Shown here: in pieces, positions 48,695 through 60,722 of the stretch | How the letters are laid out: each line of letters starts with the position of its first letter | Position numbering within the stretch: position 1 is the first letter of the stretch | Assembly (NCBI GenBank): GCA_023375785.1 | Contig: SZWC01001211.1 | Location: 98,800-162,799, forward strand | Direction: 5' to 3' | Length of the DNA stretch: 64,000 nucleotides | Source of the DNA: Penium margaritaceum | Lineage: Eukaryota > Streptophyta > Zygnematophyceae > Desmidiales > Peniaceae | Notes under the pieces: model-generated | Databases searched by the model: none | The model's input: only the letters and a program-made list of their open reading frames with translations | Told to the model about the DNA's origin: nothing | Made by a program: the position numbers and the translations under genes

Positions 48695-49829
48695 GATCCA
48701 CAAGGATTGATGTACAACATGTCAAAGTCAAGGAAATGATATGCTGAACATCATGGCGGTTGAAACCAGTTTCAACATGCAAACATGCTTTGTTTTCATG
48801 GTGAAGTAGTATTACCTGCTAGGCCCGCGGGTTGACGGAACTTACAAAAACCCACAACCATGAACTTAACTTGGGGCTCATCACGTAAGTATATGGCAAA
48901 ATTCCCAGATGCTGGCACATAAACGGGATGGAGACACGCGGGGAAGGTATGGCAGTGAAGTTTTATTTCCCCGTGAACAGGAAGAACACAGGTACGGTCC
49001 CGGTTTGACTACGGCATTCTTTGCTAATGATCTGCCTTTCTATTTGGTTAAACATGTAACCGAGCAACAAAGCCAAAACAAAATCTGTTGTCCGATAAAA
49101 TTATGTATCCACATGTGTGTAGGCGCGTTGGGATTACATTTTCCACCGTACGAGAAGTACTTCAGCTCAGCGGTTGCACAGCCAAATGCTTTAGGTGGTG
49201 CACTGATCCTGCCGCAATGAGTTATGTGGTTGTTATCGTGGGTAACGTATTGCAACAGCGGTTACGTGCAATGACCGTTAACACAGTACATTAGCGTTAT
49301 GCCTGCATGCATGCAACATCTATGAAGAAACTGCTGTCGCAAATCATTTTTTTTCTTTTGCATGATGTCGAGTTTGAACCGACGACCTCAACATTCTGGC
49401 AGCGGTTCGCAAACCAAGGCACATTATCGAATTGCACCAGTGGTTTTTTGTTAGTCCCTAAGTACCCACGTGGGTAAAAAGTCTTACATGCAGGTTTGAT
49501 ATTCTTGTGTCAACCACGCCATGGATCCCCTTCACAGACGCCCAAGTGCCTGACGTGCAACATGCAACAACCATTCCTGAGCAACTTCTGCTGCTCCTCC
49601 ATGAAATGCTCACTAGTGTCATCCACCCAATCTTCAACCATGTTTTTGCACAACCAATGTACAAAGCGATGTTTAGGGGCATAACGTGGCTCACAGAACT
49701 GCGGATGGGAAATCCAGCCCATTTTTACAACATGAGTTGAACGACTTACATACGTGGCACAACATCATATGTTTTTTGCGTGGGAACACAAGCCTACAAG
49801 AATCAATGCTATCTATGGAAGGGAAATTC
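48695..49829. other. No certain gene; one possible exon
   Basis: Mostly unrecognised. A 77-codon plus frame at 49507-49740 (ending AHFYNMS) follows a splice-acceptor-like TTACATGCAG at about 49495. It could be an exon remnant, but it matches no family I know. The tRNA-like segment at 49375-49450 also lies here. Confidence 0.3.
49375..49450 (-). repeat. tRNA-like segment, possible SINE head
   Basis: On the minus strand GTCGGTTCAAACTCGAC looks like a T arm with a B-box, and TGGTGCAATTCG upstream loosely fits an A-box. The rest does not fold convincingly as a tRNA. Confidence 0.3.
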
Positions 49830-52057
49830 TGTTGAATATGTTTGCCCCTTGTTCAGTCTTGTACGACAGATCAGGAATGCTCTGCCCCTTGTGGAGGTAT
49901 GACCCCTCGATTTGTTGTAGGGTGACTCAACTATGCTCTGTCTCATGTGAGATATGACCTGTGAGTACACAATGTAGGTGAGTGGTTAACTTGGCCATTT
50001 TGTTGATTTGGCCAAGTGAGAGGTCATGAGTTTGATCCTGGCTCCATGCACATCTTGGTTGTTTTGGAAGCTTCCAAGGAAGAGAGTCTGTTGCTTCTGG
50101 GAAGCAACACGGCTGATCAGTCACCTTGGCACAAGGATGCTTATGTGTCAAGCCCACAGTGCAAGTCTCTTGGTGATGTGGTAGGGTCAAGCCACTTCTC
50201 AGGAATGTGCTTTTGAGTTCTAGGGCTGGACAGACAGCTATGAAAGGACTTGTCTTGCATGCTGATCAATTAACCCTTGCTTGATGCTCTCTTGCGTATT
50301 AACGACTTGAGCTCTTCTTGAGATGTAATGCTAAGGCGTTAGTGCTCTTCAGGGTGAAGTGTATGCCTGATTACTTTGGGGTGCACGACACGTACCTGTA
50401 AAGGAAGAAGGTGTAAAAACCTTTGTGAGCTTTTCGGTTTCGCAGCTTCTCTGCCGGGGGTGGTTAGTTCAGTAGCTAACAAAGGGTTATGGGCCCACTC
50501 CTCAGGTTAGAGAAGTTTCACGCACGCAACCACCAAAGTCACAAGCAGTGAAAGCGCCTTCGCTCTCACCCATCCTCTCTGTTTGCAGGTCAATCATCAG
50601 CCAAAGGGGAATGCAGCACATCTGCACCTTTCTGCCTTGCAAGCTGACATCAGCCTACATCAGCCTACATCTGCTTGCATCGGCCAACGTGAACAGGGCC
50701 AGCAGTTGCCTCTTCTCACCAACAGCCTACAATGGCCTCAAACACAGGTGCATCGGCATCAACAACAGGTGCAGCAGCTGTAGCAGTTGTAGTTGTAGGG
50801 ATGGCAGGGACAGGGGAATCAGGGAATCATTCTCCCATTCTCAAGTTTGATGGAGAGGGGTTTGCGCTCTGGAAGTGGCAGTTTGAGATCATCATGGATG
50901 ATAGAGACTTGCTAGGATATTTTGACGGAAGTACCCCAGCACCAAAGGAGGAGGGTGCTGACCTTGTGGCATGGGTCAAGCTTAACAAGAAGGCTCTTGC
51001 CGTTCTCGTGTCCTCCATACAACCCTCAGTCCTCTCACACATCAGCGGTTGCACAGTGGCAGCCGCGGCATACGCCAAACTGGGCAAGGTGTTTCAGTCC
51101 TCCTCACTTGCCAACCATCTCTTCATTCTATAGAACCTCATCAGTATGAGGCTTGGTGAAGGGGAGGATGTCTCTGCCTTTATTCAGAAGTTTGAGACTC
51201 TCTTGCAACAAGCCAACAGCATGGGGTGGGACCTGAAATCTGATATGCAGGCCATGATTTTTCTGATGACGCTGCCGGAGAGCTGGGGTCCCATGATCAC
51301 GGTGATTGGAGGGTGGACCGAAGAGCAAGTATCCTACACCACCGTCTCGGAGTATGTGCGGAATGAAGCCATGCGTCGCAGCAGTAGTGAAGCAAACATG
51401 GCTGCCTTTGCCTCACGAAGCAGCGGTGCCTTTTGCAATACCTCCTCCTCTGGATACAACGAAAACAACGGCATTGGTTGAAGGGGTCCCAAGCGTCAAG
51501 GAAACTGCCATAACTGTGGTAAGGCTGGACACTGGGCTCGGGAGTGCCGGGCATCCAAGAAGGAGGGAGGAGACGAGGATGAATGGTAAGGGGGATATGG
51601 TGGGAAGGATCCCACAAGCTTGATGGCCGAGTATGCCTCCAACAAAGGGAGGGCGATACTCAGGCCAGGAGCTTATGGCCTTGACTCGGGCACAAACGAG
51701 CACACCACTTATGAGAAGAGAGACTTCATCTCTCTTGCTCCATGCAACAAAAACTTCAGAGTCGCCAACGGCAAGGTTGAGGCAGCTGAGGGGATTGGTG
51801 ACAAGCTGTTCACAGTGGGTGTCAACGGTGCAGACTCCGACCTCAAGCTAGAGGGGGTAGTCTACTTGCCCTCCTTCACAGCCAACCTGCTCTCTGTCTC
51901 TAAGATAACTGACCATGGCATGACAGCTATTTTTACGGAGAAGGAAGCAGTGATAGTCCATACCAAGGACATCAACATTTCGTACCCTGCCAAGAAGGTT
52001 GTTGCACAGGTCCCTCGTCGTCCGCTCCGGCGCCTTCAAGCCATTCACAGCTTTTAA
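49830..52057 (+). mobile_element. Copia 5' fragment: LTR, gag, protease
   Basis: Putative LTR 49830-50481 (TGTTGAATATG...GCTAACA), whose start resembles the LTR start at 35451. It is followed by the anticodon-type Met-tRNA primer site AAGGGTTATGGGCCCA. Then gag (50732-51480, with KFDGEGFALWKWQFE), CCHC knuckle (about 51500-51550, CHNCGKAGHWAREC) and protease (LDSGTNEHTT, about 51680). The element stops at about 52057, where an oppositely oriented copia piece begins; no partner LTR was found. Broken, with a few interruptions besides the truncation. Confidence 0.8.
49976..50045 (+). repeat. tRNA-like segment inside the copia LTR
   Basis: GAGTGGTTAACTTGG resembles an A-box and GAGTTTGATCCTG a B-box about 40 bp on, with a CTTGGCC...GGCCAAG stem between them. 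Could be a SINE head or chance. Confidence 0.25.
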
Positions 52058-52706
52058 ACCCAAGCCCTGCAAGGAAGATGACGTGCCAATCCTGGGGTTA
52101 CTCCTTGGTTAAGTAATCCGTGATCATCTGCTTCGTGCTGCAATACTGCAACACAACCTGTCCCTTTTCCACCATGTTGCGTGCGTAGTGCCATGTTCAC
52201 TTCCCCAAGTCCAAGTCGACGTCCAAGTCGGAAGTCGAAAGCCGGAAGTCGGTGGTTTCTATGCTAAGTCGGAAGTCGTTTGTGTTTGGACCCCCAAAAC
52301 TAATCTTTCACATACTACATTGTGCAGAGAACAACTCCTGTTTGCATCCAGCATTAACAAAGACTAAAAACAGACATATAGTAAGTCTTATGTTATTTAT
52401 AAGGTCTCATTGTATGATGTTATGATGCCATTTTTACCGCCAGTCAGGTACTTAGCACACTATTCTGGTCAGTCTAGCACTTTCAGATACTTTCATGCAA
52501 CTTTGAAAGGTGAAACCAAAACCAGCTTATCATCCAAAATAAGAGGACAATGCAAGTTTCATTGGACAGTAGAGAAAGAAACAGTGTGCTAGTGGAAGTT
52601 GACCAGTTCCATGGAAAGAAAAGCATCACTTATTCCCAACACCATATTCCCATCCAATGCTACCAACTAAAACTGCTGCACTGCACAGACAATGAAAATC
52701 ATTCCT

Positions 52707-55433
52707 CTAGCCACGACGGGCACAGTTCCTCTTTGGACGAGGAGGAGAAACTGCAGAGTTAGTGCCGGGTCCATTGGAACCTGCAGCACTTGCTGATGGG
52801 CGTGTAGCTGCTGGTGTTGCTGCAGGACCCTTAGTGGCTGAGGTGGGGTTGCGTTTTGCATGCGTCACAGTTGATGCTGGTGCTACGGCTTCATCCTGCA
52901 GTGGTGCCTCCAGGTCGTTCCTCTTCCTAACTCCCTGGCGCAGAACCCTGCTCACCTCCTCAACATCCGGCTCGTGCTTGCCATCTTCTTCACTCATCTC
53001 CTCCTCTTCTGCTCCCTCGTCTTCACTTCCCTCCGACTCCATTCCTGCCTCCAAGTCCTCTTCCTCATCGTCATCATCGTCCTCGTCCACATCATCCTCT
53101 GCTCCACCCTCCTTTCCATTTGCCTCATTGCCTGCACCTGTTGCTGTTAGAACCACCACAGGATCCTGCCCCTCCACCTCAGCGTCAGCAATGTCTGCGT
53201 CCCACTCAGGTCCAACATCTCCCTCCTCTACCTCCCCATCCACCTCACTCCCACTATCACCAGGATCGTCATCAACAAGCTGCTTCAGCTCGGCTGTCAG
53301 CTTCCTTCCCTTCACCTTCCCATACAGGCGGGTGAGCCTCACGTTCACTCGGACCGGAAGCTCCAAAGTTGATGTCTTGAGCCTGTTTCGGCAAGCAGTC
53401 TGGATCAGCTGGTGCTTGCTGAAGGCTCGCTCACACTCTGATGACGTGCACGGCTGCGCCAGCAGCCGCATTGCCAGCTTGCGGAGAACGGGCAAACGTG
53501 TCAGATGGTGGGCATGCCAGCAAAATCCTGCCACCTCACCAGCCACCACCTTTTCCACTGCTGCCTTGGCCCTTTCCACATCCTGCTGCCGGGCTGGATC
53601 CTCCGCCACCGTCACACGGCCGTTAGAGAACGCCTCCGGCTCATCATCCAGCGCCACCTGCTCATCGTCTGGCACGAGTGCATTGACCACCTGATTCCAG
53701 GCTTCCACAGCCTTCTCGTCTGCATCAAACTTGTGTCCAAAATGCTGTGGATGGATGCGGCGTGCAGCAGCAAAAACAGGGCAGCACATCTGATTGGTCC
53801 ACCTGTCAGACAAGCGTTCCATGGTGTACTTGACCCATGCAGGGTTCACTGCTGCACGGTGGCAGCCACGGTTCACACCTAGGCTGCGCAGCTGCTCCGT
53901 GGCATCAAGAAGTCCCTCGTAGATGATGCCTGCCGTGCCCCCTGCTGCGTCCACCTTACGTAACGCCACCACTAGCGGCGTCATCAGATTGTAGAGTGCC
54001 TTCACGTGCAGCCAAAAGACAGCCTGCCGGACCAGCTTGCGCACCTCCTTCTTTCTCCTGCGATATCCCGCATCACGACCAGCAGCCACTTCAGTCCACG
54101 TGCTACTGTTCACCATCTTCTCAAGTGTTGGCCGCATGACCAACATACGCTTCAGCATGCGATGCACTGATGCAAAGCGGGTGGCACATGCAGGCAACAG
54201 AACCTTCCCGCCACTTTCCTTCTTCATCCATGACGGGAGAATGTCCTTGTTCCTCATGAAAGTCACCACCTTCTCAACTTTCCCCACCAGAATGTTGCCC
54301 CACTCTGTCTTTGCAATGTCCTTCAGCACTAGGTCAATGTTGTGGGCCACACAACCCGTGAAAGAAATGCTCGGATACTTCTCCCTCAGAGTTGTCCATG
54401 CCTTGGTGTTGGTGGAGGCGTTGTCAGTGATAACCATCACCACCTTCTCTACCCCCACCTCCTGGATTGCCAGGTCAATCACAGCAGCCACGTGATTTGC
54501 ATCACGCACAAGCCCCGTGGCATCACGGGAGAACAGATGCGTGGTACCCTCAGCATTCGTGGCCATGGCAGAATAGATTGGCTGAATCTGGATGTCTGAC
54601 CACTCGTCAACACCCAGAGTCACCCCGAAGATGTCCCATCCATCACGCAATGGCTTTTCACCTTCGGCAAGCTCTCTGTCTAGGTCAGGCAGGATGTCAT
54701 CAAGAACTGTTTCTCGGGATGGGAGGCGGAAAGCAGTGTTGGTGCGACGAGCCTTGTCGACCAGCTCCAGCACCACACGCTCGCGGCAGAAGGAGATGGG
54801 GAGGGCACCTTTAGCCATCACCTTGACGACTGCCTTCTGGCAGTCCTTGTTCAAGTGGTTGTCGATGTGGTCCCGCATGCTCGTCTTGCGGCTGCTGTTC
54901 AAAGATGCCAGTGAAGGTGCTGGCCCAGTGCGCAGGAGCTGGTGAGCTGGCGAGGACGCAGCAACCCCCTCTGCTTCTTCATCGTCCTCTGCTACACCAG
55001 CAGCCTCCCGTGCTGCCTGTCGCTGTTGTTCGGCGGTGAGCTGCGCCCAGTACACAGGGTGGTCTCTCATTCCCCATGAGTCACCCTCGCTTCTGAAGAG
55101 CTTGGCGTCAGCACCTTGAAAACCATCGTGGGGCGGTGCAACCGGCGGCAGTCCAAGCAGGGCACGTGCGCCAGCTGGTGGAACGCGACACTTTCCCACG
55201 TTGGCAACGGTTGCACCGTAGTGGCCTCGCATGCGATCGCTGCCGCCGGAGAAGCTCTTGCCACAAGCGCCACACCAGAAGCCCGGGTAGCCGCTGGGAG
55301 TGGGGCAAGGTTTGAAGTACTTCGAGAGTGCTTGTTTCAGCAGCTCCCGCTACAGTTGGCGCACAGCGGGTGCGGCGTTGGCTGTGGTACCACGGACGGC
55401 TGCAACCGCCCCCCCTGCTGGCTCTCTAGCCAT
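52707..55433 (-). CDS. hAT-family transposase (BED, DUF659, dimerisation)
   Basis: Cut-and-paste transposase acting in the nucleus. From the ATG at 55433 the frame has 908 codons with one TAG at codon 28 (55350-55352). It is open from there, and the longest ATG-initiated open part starts at Met68 (55232), giving 841 residues. BED zinc finger at about residues 52-82: WCGACGKSFSGG, Cys54, Cys57, His71, Cys82. Met68 lies inside the finger, so an upstream start is more likely than Met68. Then the RNase-H-like core: GVDEWSD (first catalytic Asp region), VITDNASTNTKAW (second), GCVAHNIDLVLK, and near the C-terminus the dimerisation motif LAQPCTSSECERAFSKH. About 170 further residues form an acidic tail (EEEEMSEEDG) and a basic end (PKRNCARRG). 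At codon 28, copy 1 has CAG. TAG may be a recent mutation or may be avoided by another start or by splicing. Confidence 0.9.
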
Positions 55434-55444
55434 GGTGGCCATCC

Positions 55445-55467
55445 GTGTAGTCCACTGTGGACTACAC
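55445..55467. promoter_or_regulatory. Conserved 10-bp hairpin in the hAT leader
   Basis: GTGTAGTCCA and TGGACTACAC form a perfect stem with a CTG loop, 11 nt upstream of the transposase ATG. The identical hairpin is in copy 1 at 30401-30423. Its role is unknown. Confidence 0.6.
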
Positions 55468-58400
55468 GGCTAAGTGTAAGGCCGGCAATGGCCGGCCACT
55501 GAATCGAGTGAAACACTCGAATGAAAAGGTAAGACTACCTTGCGGTACTAGGGCCAACGCTGAGTCACATGGTCTTTGTTCCCTTCCCTCAATTGCATGC
55601 CTGAGGGAAGAATACGATTCATTCTTCTAGCACCTCTGCCTCAACTAGCACATATTCCTTCAGGTGCATGCGTGGAAGGTTGTGGTCCATGCGGCTAGAT
55701 ACAGAGTACCTGCATCAACGACCAGGAATGAAAGCAATGACATTGATGGATTCAAGCGGCCAGATTTGATTGGTGCATGGAGCTTGCATCTTCCAGGTCG
55801 CATGGCCAGTCTGGTTTTTTTTTTCCTGGTTGTCATAATGATTCATCCTCATTGGACAATCGATGCTATGCTGGATGACAGGAAACCATCCATACATCAT
55901 GGTTCATGCTGAATGTGCTGGAGTACAAAAAGATGTCGAGGGCAAGATTCGGCAAGTCAAATATCCCGCTGAAATTGCTCGGGGTCGATCCAGCTCGCCG
56001 AGCTGACCCTTGGGTTTTTTTCCCGGGACCAAAAGGGCAACCCAAGCTAGGCCCCCGCTGGCCCCGGGTGCTCTTAATGGTAAAATTCGGAGTCGAATCA
56101 AAGGCGACTTGAATCGACTTGGCGACTTCGACTTTTGCCCAAAAGTTGCCAAGTCGAAGTTAACATGGGCGTAGTGGTAGCGCACATCGATGTGCTTCTT
56201 TCTCCTGTGCTGTGTCGGGTAATTGGTCAGCGAGATAGAGCTGGTGTTGTCCTCTTGAACAACCGTATGCTCCTGCTGCGGCACGCCCAGCTCCCCCATT
56301 AATCTGGAGAGCCACACCACTTCCTTGACCGCCTCGGCCAGCGCAATGTACTCCGCCTCCACTATGGATTTGGCGATGCAATCCTACTTCCTGTTGCACC
56401 ATGAGACTGCTGCACCTGCAAGGAAGAACACATAGCCAGAAGTGGACCTCCGCTTGTCCACATCACTGACGTAGTCCGCGTCAGTGTAGCAGACCAGCCG
56501 CGAGGGGTCTGACCTCCCCTTTCCGTCGTACTTCAAGCCATGTCGCGTTGCCTGCGAGTACCGGAGGATGCACTTCACCGCCTGCCAGTGTATTGGCCCA
56601 GGATTGGCCACATACCTGCTCACCTGACCCACCGCGTAGGCCATGTCCGGCCGAGGTGTCACCATGGCATACATCAGGCTGTCCACCACAGATTGATAGG
56701 ACACCTCCACCATGTCCTCCTTCTCCTCTTTAGTTTGCGGCGCCATAGCCGCACTCAGCTCACAGCTCGTGGAGACCGGACTGCCCAATGGTTTGCAGTC
56801 CTCCATGTCGTACCGCTTCAGGACCTTGGTCACGTACTTGGCCTGCCCCAGCTCAAACGTGCGTGCCCTCTGGTTCCGTGTAATGCTCACCATGAGGTAG
56901 TACTCCAGCTCCCCCATGTCCGTCATATTAAATCTGCTGCTCAGCTACTCCTTGAGCTGCTGCAAAGCCGCCAGATCTGATGAACACAGGATCATATCTT
57001 CCACGTAGAGTATGACAATTTGATGAAGCCCCTTGCTGTGCCGCAGGTACACGCTATGGTCTGACTCAGCGCTTGAAGCTGAGCTCCACCATATAGCCAT
57101 CCGTCTGCTGGTACCAATACCTGGATGCCTGTTTTAGCCCATACAAGGCCTTCCGTAGCTTGTACACCTTGCCCTCCGGCGCATCCACCCCCTCCGACTC
57201 CTCAAGGTAGATCTCCTTGTCGATGATGCCATTCAAGAATACCGTCTTGACATCCATTTGGCGGATTTCCATATCCTTTGCGACTACCACCGCGAGGATC
57301 GTCCGGATGCTTGTAAACTTGGTGACTGGCGCGAACGTCTCATTGTAGTGTTTGCCTTTCCGCTGCACGTATCCCTTCGTCACCAGCTATGCCTTGTACT
57401 TCTCCACCTTGCTATCCTTGGTGAGCTTCACCTTGAACACCCACTTGGAGCTGATCACTTTGGTCCCCTCAGGCCAATCCACCAGTTCCCAAGTGCCGTT
57501 CTCAGCAAGAGACGCAAGTTCAGATTTTACTACTTCGCCTTACTGCTGCCCGTTAGGTCGTGCAAGCACCTCTTGCACGGTTGACGGCTCCGTTGCGGCT
57601 GCCATCATGCACCGTGCCACGCCGACCCATCGGCCCGTGCTTGCGTCGTACCACTTCGCTGCATTCCGCTGCCTCCGGCTGTGACGCGGCGACCTTGTCC
57701 ACGCTGACTGGTGGTCTTGCTGCTGCTCTGCTGCAATGTTGTCCTCGGCCGCAGGCTCCCCCGTGTCAGCTCCTGTGAATTGCGCTCTAGTGGCACCTGC
57801 ACCTGCTACACTGTACTGCTACGCTCCAACACCGTCGTCCTCCGAGGCATTGACCTCTGCAGCCGCCAGCTCCTCCTCAAGTTCAAGGATTTGGAAGCAC
57901 TCCCCCTGCTTTGGTGAGTGCACTACGTCAATGGTGTTGCTGCTGCACTAGCTCTGCTGCTCATTAAACATGACGTCGCGGCTGGTGATGACGTCCTATG
58001 CTTGTGGGTCGAAGATGCGGTACGGTTTGAGCGCACTCTCGTACCCAAAAAACGCGTACGCCTAAGCACGCGGGTCCAATTTGGAGTGTTTTCTTTGCGT
58101 GCCCTACACCAATGTGTGTGCCTTGCACCCAAACGCCTTCAGGTGTACCATGCTTGGTTTGCGCCCGCTCCAAGCCTCCTGCGGCGTCTTCCAGCCACCC
58201 TTCCCCTTCAGCACTACCGTTGGGGTGAGGTTGGTGATGTCGCACTCACGTCCTTGTCCCAAAGGCTCCGTGGCAGTTTAGCGTCCACGAGCATCGTCCG
58301 CGCCATGGTGAGTAGCGTCTGGTTCGCACGCTCCGCCACGCCATTAGACTGAGGCGTGTACGGAGTGGTTAGCTGCCACTCAATTCCCTGCTCCTTCAAC

Positions 58401-59867
58401 CACCCTCCGCAGCCCACATACTCGCTGCCATTGTCGCTGCGTAGCGCTCTGACCTTGCGGCCAGTTTGCCTCTCCACTGCTGCGACGTACTTCTTCAGCC
58501 GGTCCAGCACCTCGTTCTTCTTCTGCAGAAAGTAGATGTAGAGTTTTCTGCTGCAATCGTCGATGAAGGTCACAAAGTAGCGCATGTCCCCAATGGACGG
58601 CGTCTTGATCGGTCCGCATACATCACTGTGCACGACCTCAAGAAGGCTCTCGGCCCGATGTTGTCCGTCTTCAAATGGCTTGCGCTTCGCCTTGCCCACG
58701 ATGCAAAACTCACACTTGTGCGATTTGGAATCTGCTGCTGCATCTGCTGCACCTGTGATGTTGAGGCCGCGAACCATGTCACGCTTTGTCATCTCCTGTA
58801 TGACTGCGGGCGACGAGTGCCCCAGCTGCCGATGCCACAATTTCAGGTCTGCTCCCCCGCCTTTTGTGAGGTTGACGGTACATGCTTGTGAATCTGCATC
58901 GTCTGCTGCCGGGGGGATGACCTTTGTCACAACAATGTAGAGACCTCCATCACGTTTTGCATCGAGCACGACCTTGCTACCGCCGTCATCCGCACAACTA
59001 CACCTTTCCTGCGGAAGAGCACTTCATATCCCTTGTCTGTCAACCGGCTTACACTCAGAATTTCAGCCAGGCTGTGGACATGTTGTATGTTTTAGATAAC
59101 ACACTGTGCCTTTTACCACCAACTACTACCTCCACGTCTACATCACCTTGGCTGGCCGCCGGTTCGACCTTGTTGTTCGTGACCACCATGGACTTGGCAG
59201 ACTTGGTGTAGTTGATGAACCCCACCTTCTCGACTTGGGTATGCTCCTCCGCACCTGAGTCGAGGTACCGTCGGTTGGCGCCCTTCAGGTCATGGTTCTT
59301 TGTACCGTTGAGGTGCACCTTCCTGCCTTTGGTGCCTTTGCCATCGGCCTGCGCCTCCTCTGAACACTCCTTGGCCTAATGGCCCTCCTTGCCATAATTA
59401 TGGCACGCACCTTTCTTGGCGCCCTTCTTGCTGCCGCCCTTGCCGCCACCTCGCTTGCCGCTACTGCTGTCACCCTGCGTTTTGGTGACCAGGGCAGTTG
59501 AGGATGACGAAGTCTTGCCACCGCTCCAAAGGTGCACCTCGTTATTGATGTACTCGGCGACTGCGCCGTAGGTGGGTTTATTCTCCTCTCAACCTCCCAG
59601 AACGGTGATGAGAGGGTTCCAACTGTCGGGTAGATTCATGAGGAGTACCATCGCCTGTGTCTTCGTGTCAATCCTCCACCCCACATCATTGTATTGTAAG
59701 GCAAGAGACTTGATCTGCTGCATGGTGGATATGACGTCTTCACCCTCCTCAATCCTCACTGTCAAGAGTCACTTCATTGCAAAGATCTTGTTGGCTAGGG
59801 ATGTTGATTGGTGGATGGAGTAGAGCTTCTTTCACACGTCAGCTGCCAGGTCATAGTCGTGGATGTA

Positions 59868-60361
59868 CCCTACTGATCCTTGTATTTGTTTAAAATAATT
59901 ATATTTGATTCGCCTACGAGCATCTCCATAATTGTTTCTCTTTTGGGCGAATCACTTCTCTAATTTTGGTACATCTGACTCTATCCACACGGATACAAGG
60001 ATGGATTTTCAGAGTCAGAACACAGGGAATGGTTCATGTCGCATGAACTGCCGAGGACAAAGTCGAGGACGTTGGCTGGTCTAACGTGTTGGCTGACTAC
60101 TGCACAGCCCGTGGAGATGCGACGGCGGAGAGGATTTGCCGTTCGATGGCTCAAAACTTCGAGTTGTAAACGACAATCAGTCAATACAAATCCGTAAAGT
60201 TGGGGGGTGAATGAGGCATTAGGCGAATTCTAAGATCCAAGGTAAACTTGGGAGTGTGATGGGAGAATCACTACCAAAATTCCAAATGGCCAAAATCTGG
60301 ACAAATTATAGGATCAATTAATTCGTTTTAAAAAAGTAAACACATACAAGGATTACTACGG
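59868..60361. mobile_element. Tc1/mariner-type MITE (494 bp, TA duplication)
   Basis: Flanked by TA at 59866-59867 and 60362-60363. The ends CCCTACTGATCCTTGTATTT and, on the other strand, CCGTAGTAATCCTTGTATGT are inverted repeats, matching at 21 of 25 positions when extended by GTTTA. There is no coding capacity, so it is a non-autonomous element. It lies in copia gag sequence. Confidence 0.75.
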
Positions 60362-60722
60362 TAGCCCCACTGGGATTCATGCAGCACTGAAAACAGGAGC
60401 ATCAGCGCCTCCGTGTTCTTCTTTGCAAAGGTCGTCTTCTCCTCATCCGTTGCGCTCGCATCTTGAACCTCCGTGCCCTTCATGAGTTCCAGCAGTCCCT
60501 TAAGCGCGAGGTAGATCTCAAAATTCCACCACCACAGCCCAAAGCCAGGGCCGCCCATGTACTTTTGGATGGGCGAGGACTCCATCTTCTGCGCCATATT
60601 GAACTTCTGCTATGGACTGTCTCAAACTGCAACGGCGAAGTCTCTCGGAGTGACACTCCAGTGCGTTGCGGAAGCCGTGAACGTCTTGGCAGATAGATCA
60701 GGGCTTTGAGCCCATAACCCTT

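Larger units (their letters stand above)
52191..56168 (-). mobile_element. hAT transposon copy 2, nearly intact
   Basis: 3978 bp. The ends CCATGTTCACTTC (52191) and GTTAACATGG (56168) are inverted repeats, and the 8-bp target duplication GCGTAGTG flanks it at 52183-52190 and 56169-56176, a hallmark of hAT. It sits in the RNase H region of a copia element. Subterminal AAGTC/GACTT words cluster at both ends in opposite orientation, which is typical of transposase-binding sites. One large transposase gene fills the middle. The ends and gene look close to functional, although one early stop lies in the presumed 5' part of the gene. Confidence 0.95.

Noticed and set aside
52762-53694. 310-codon Ser-rich plus-strand open frame
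   Set aside because: Antisense of the acidic tail and dimerisation domain of the hAT transposase.
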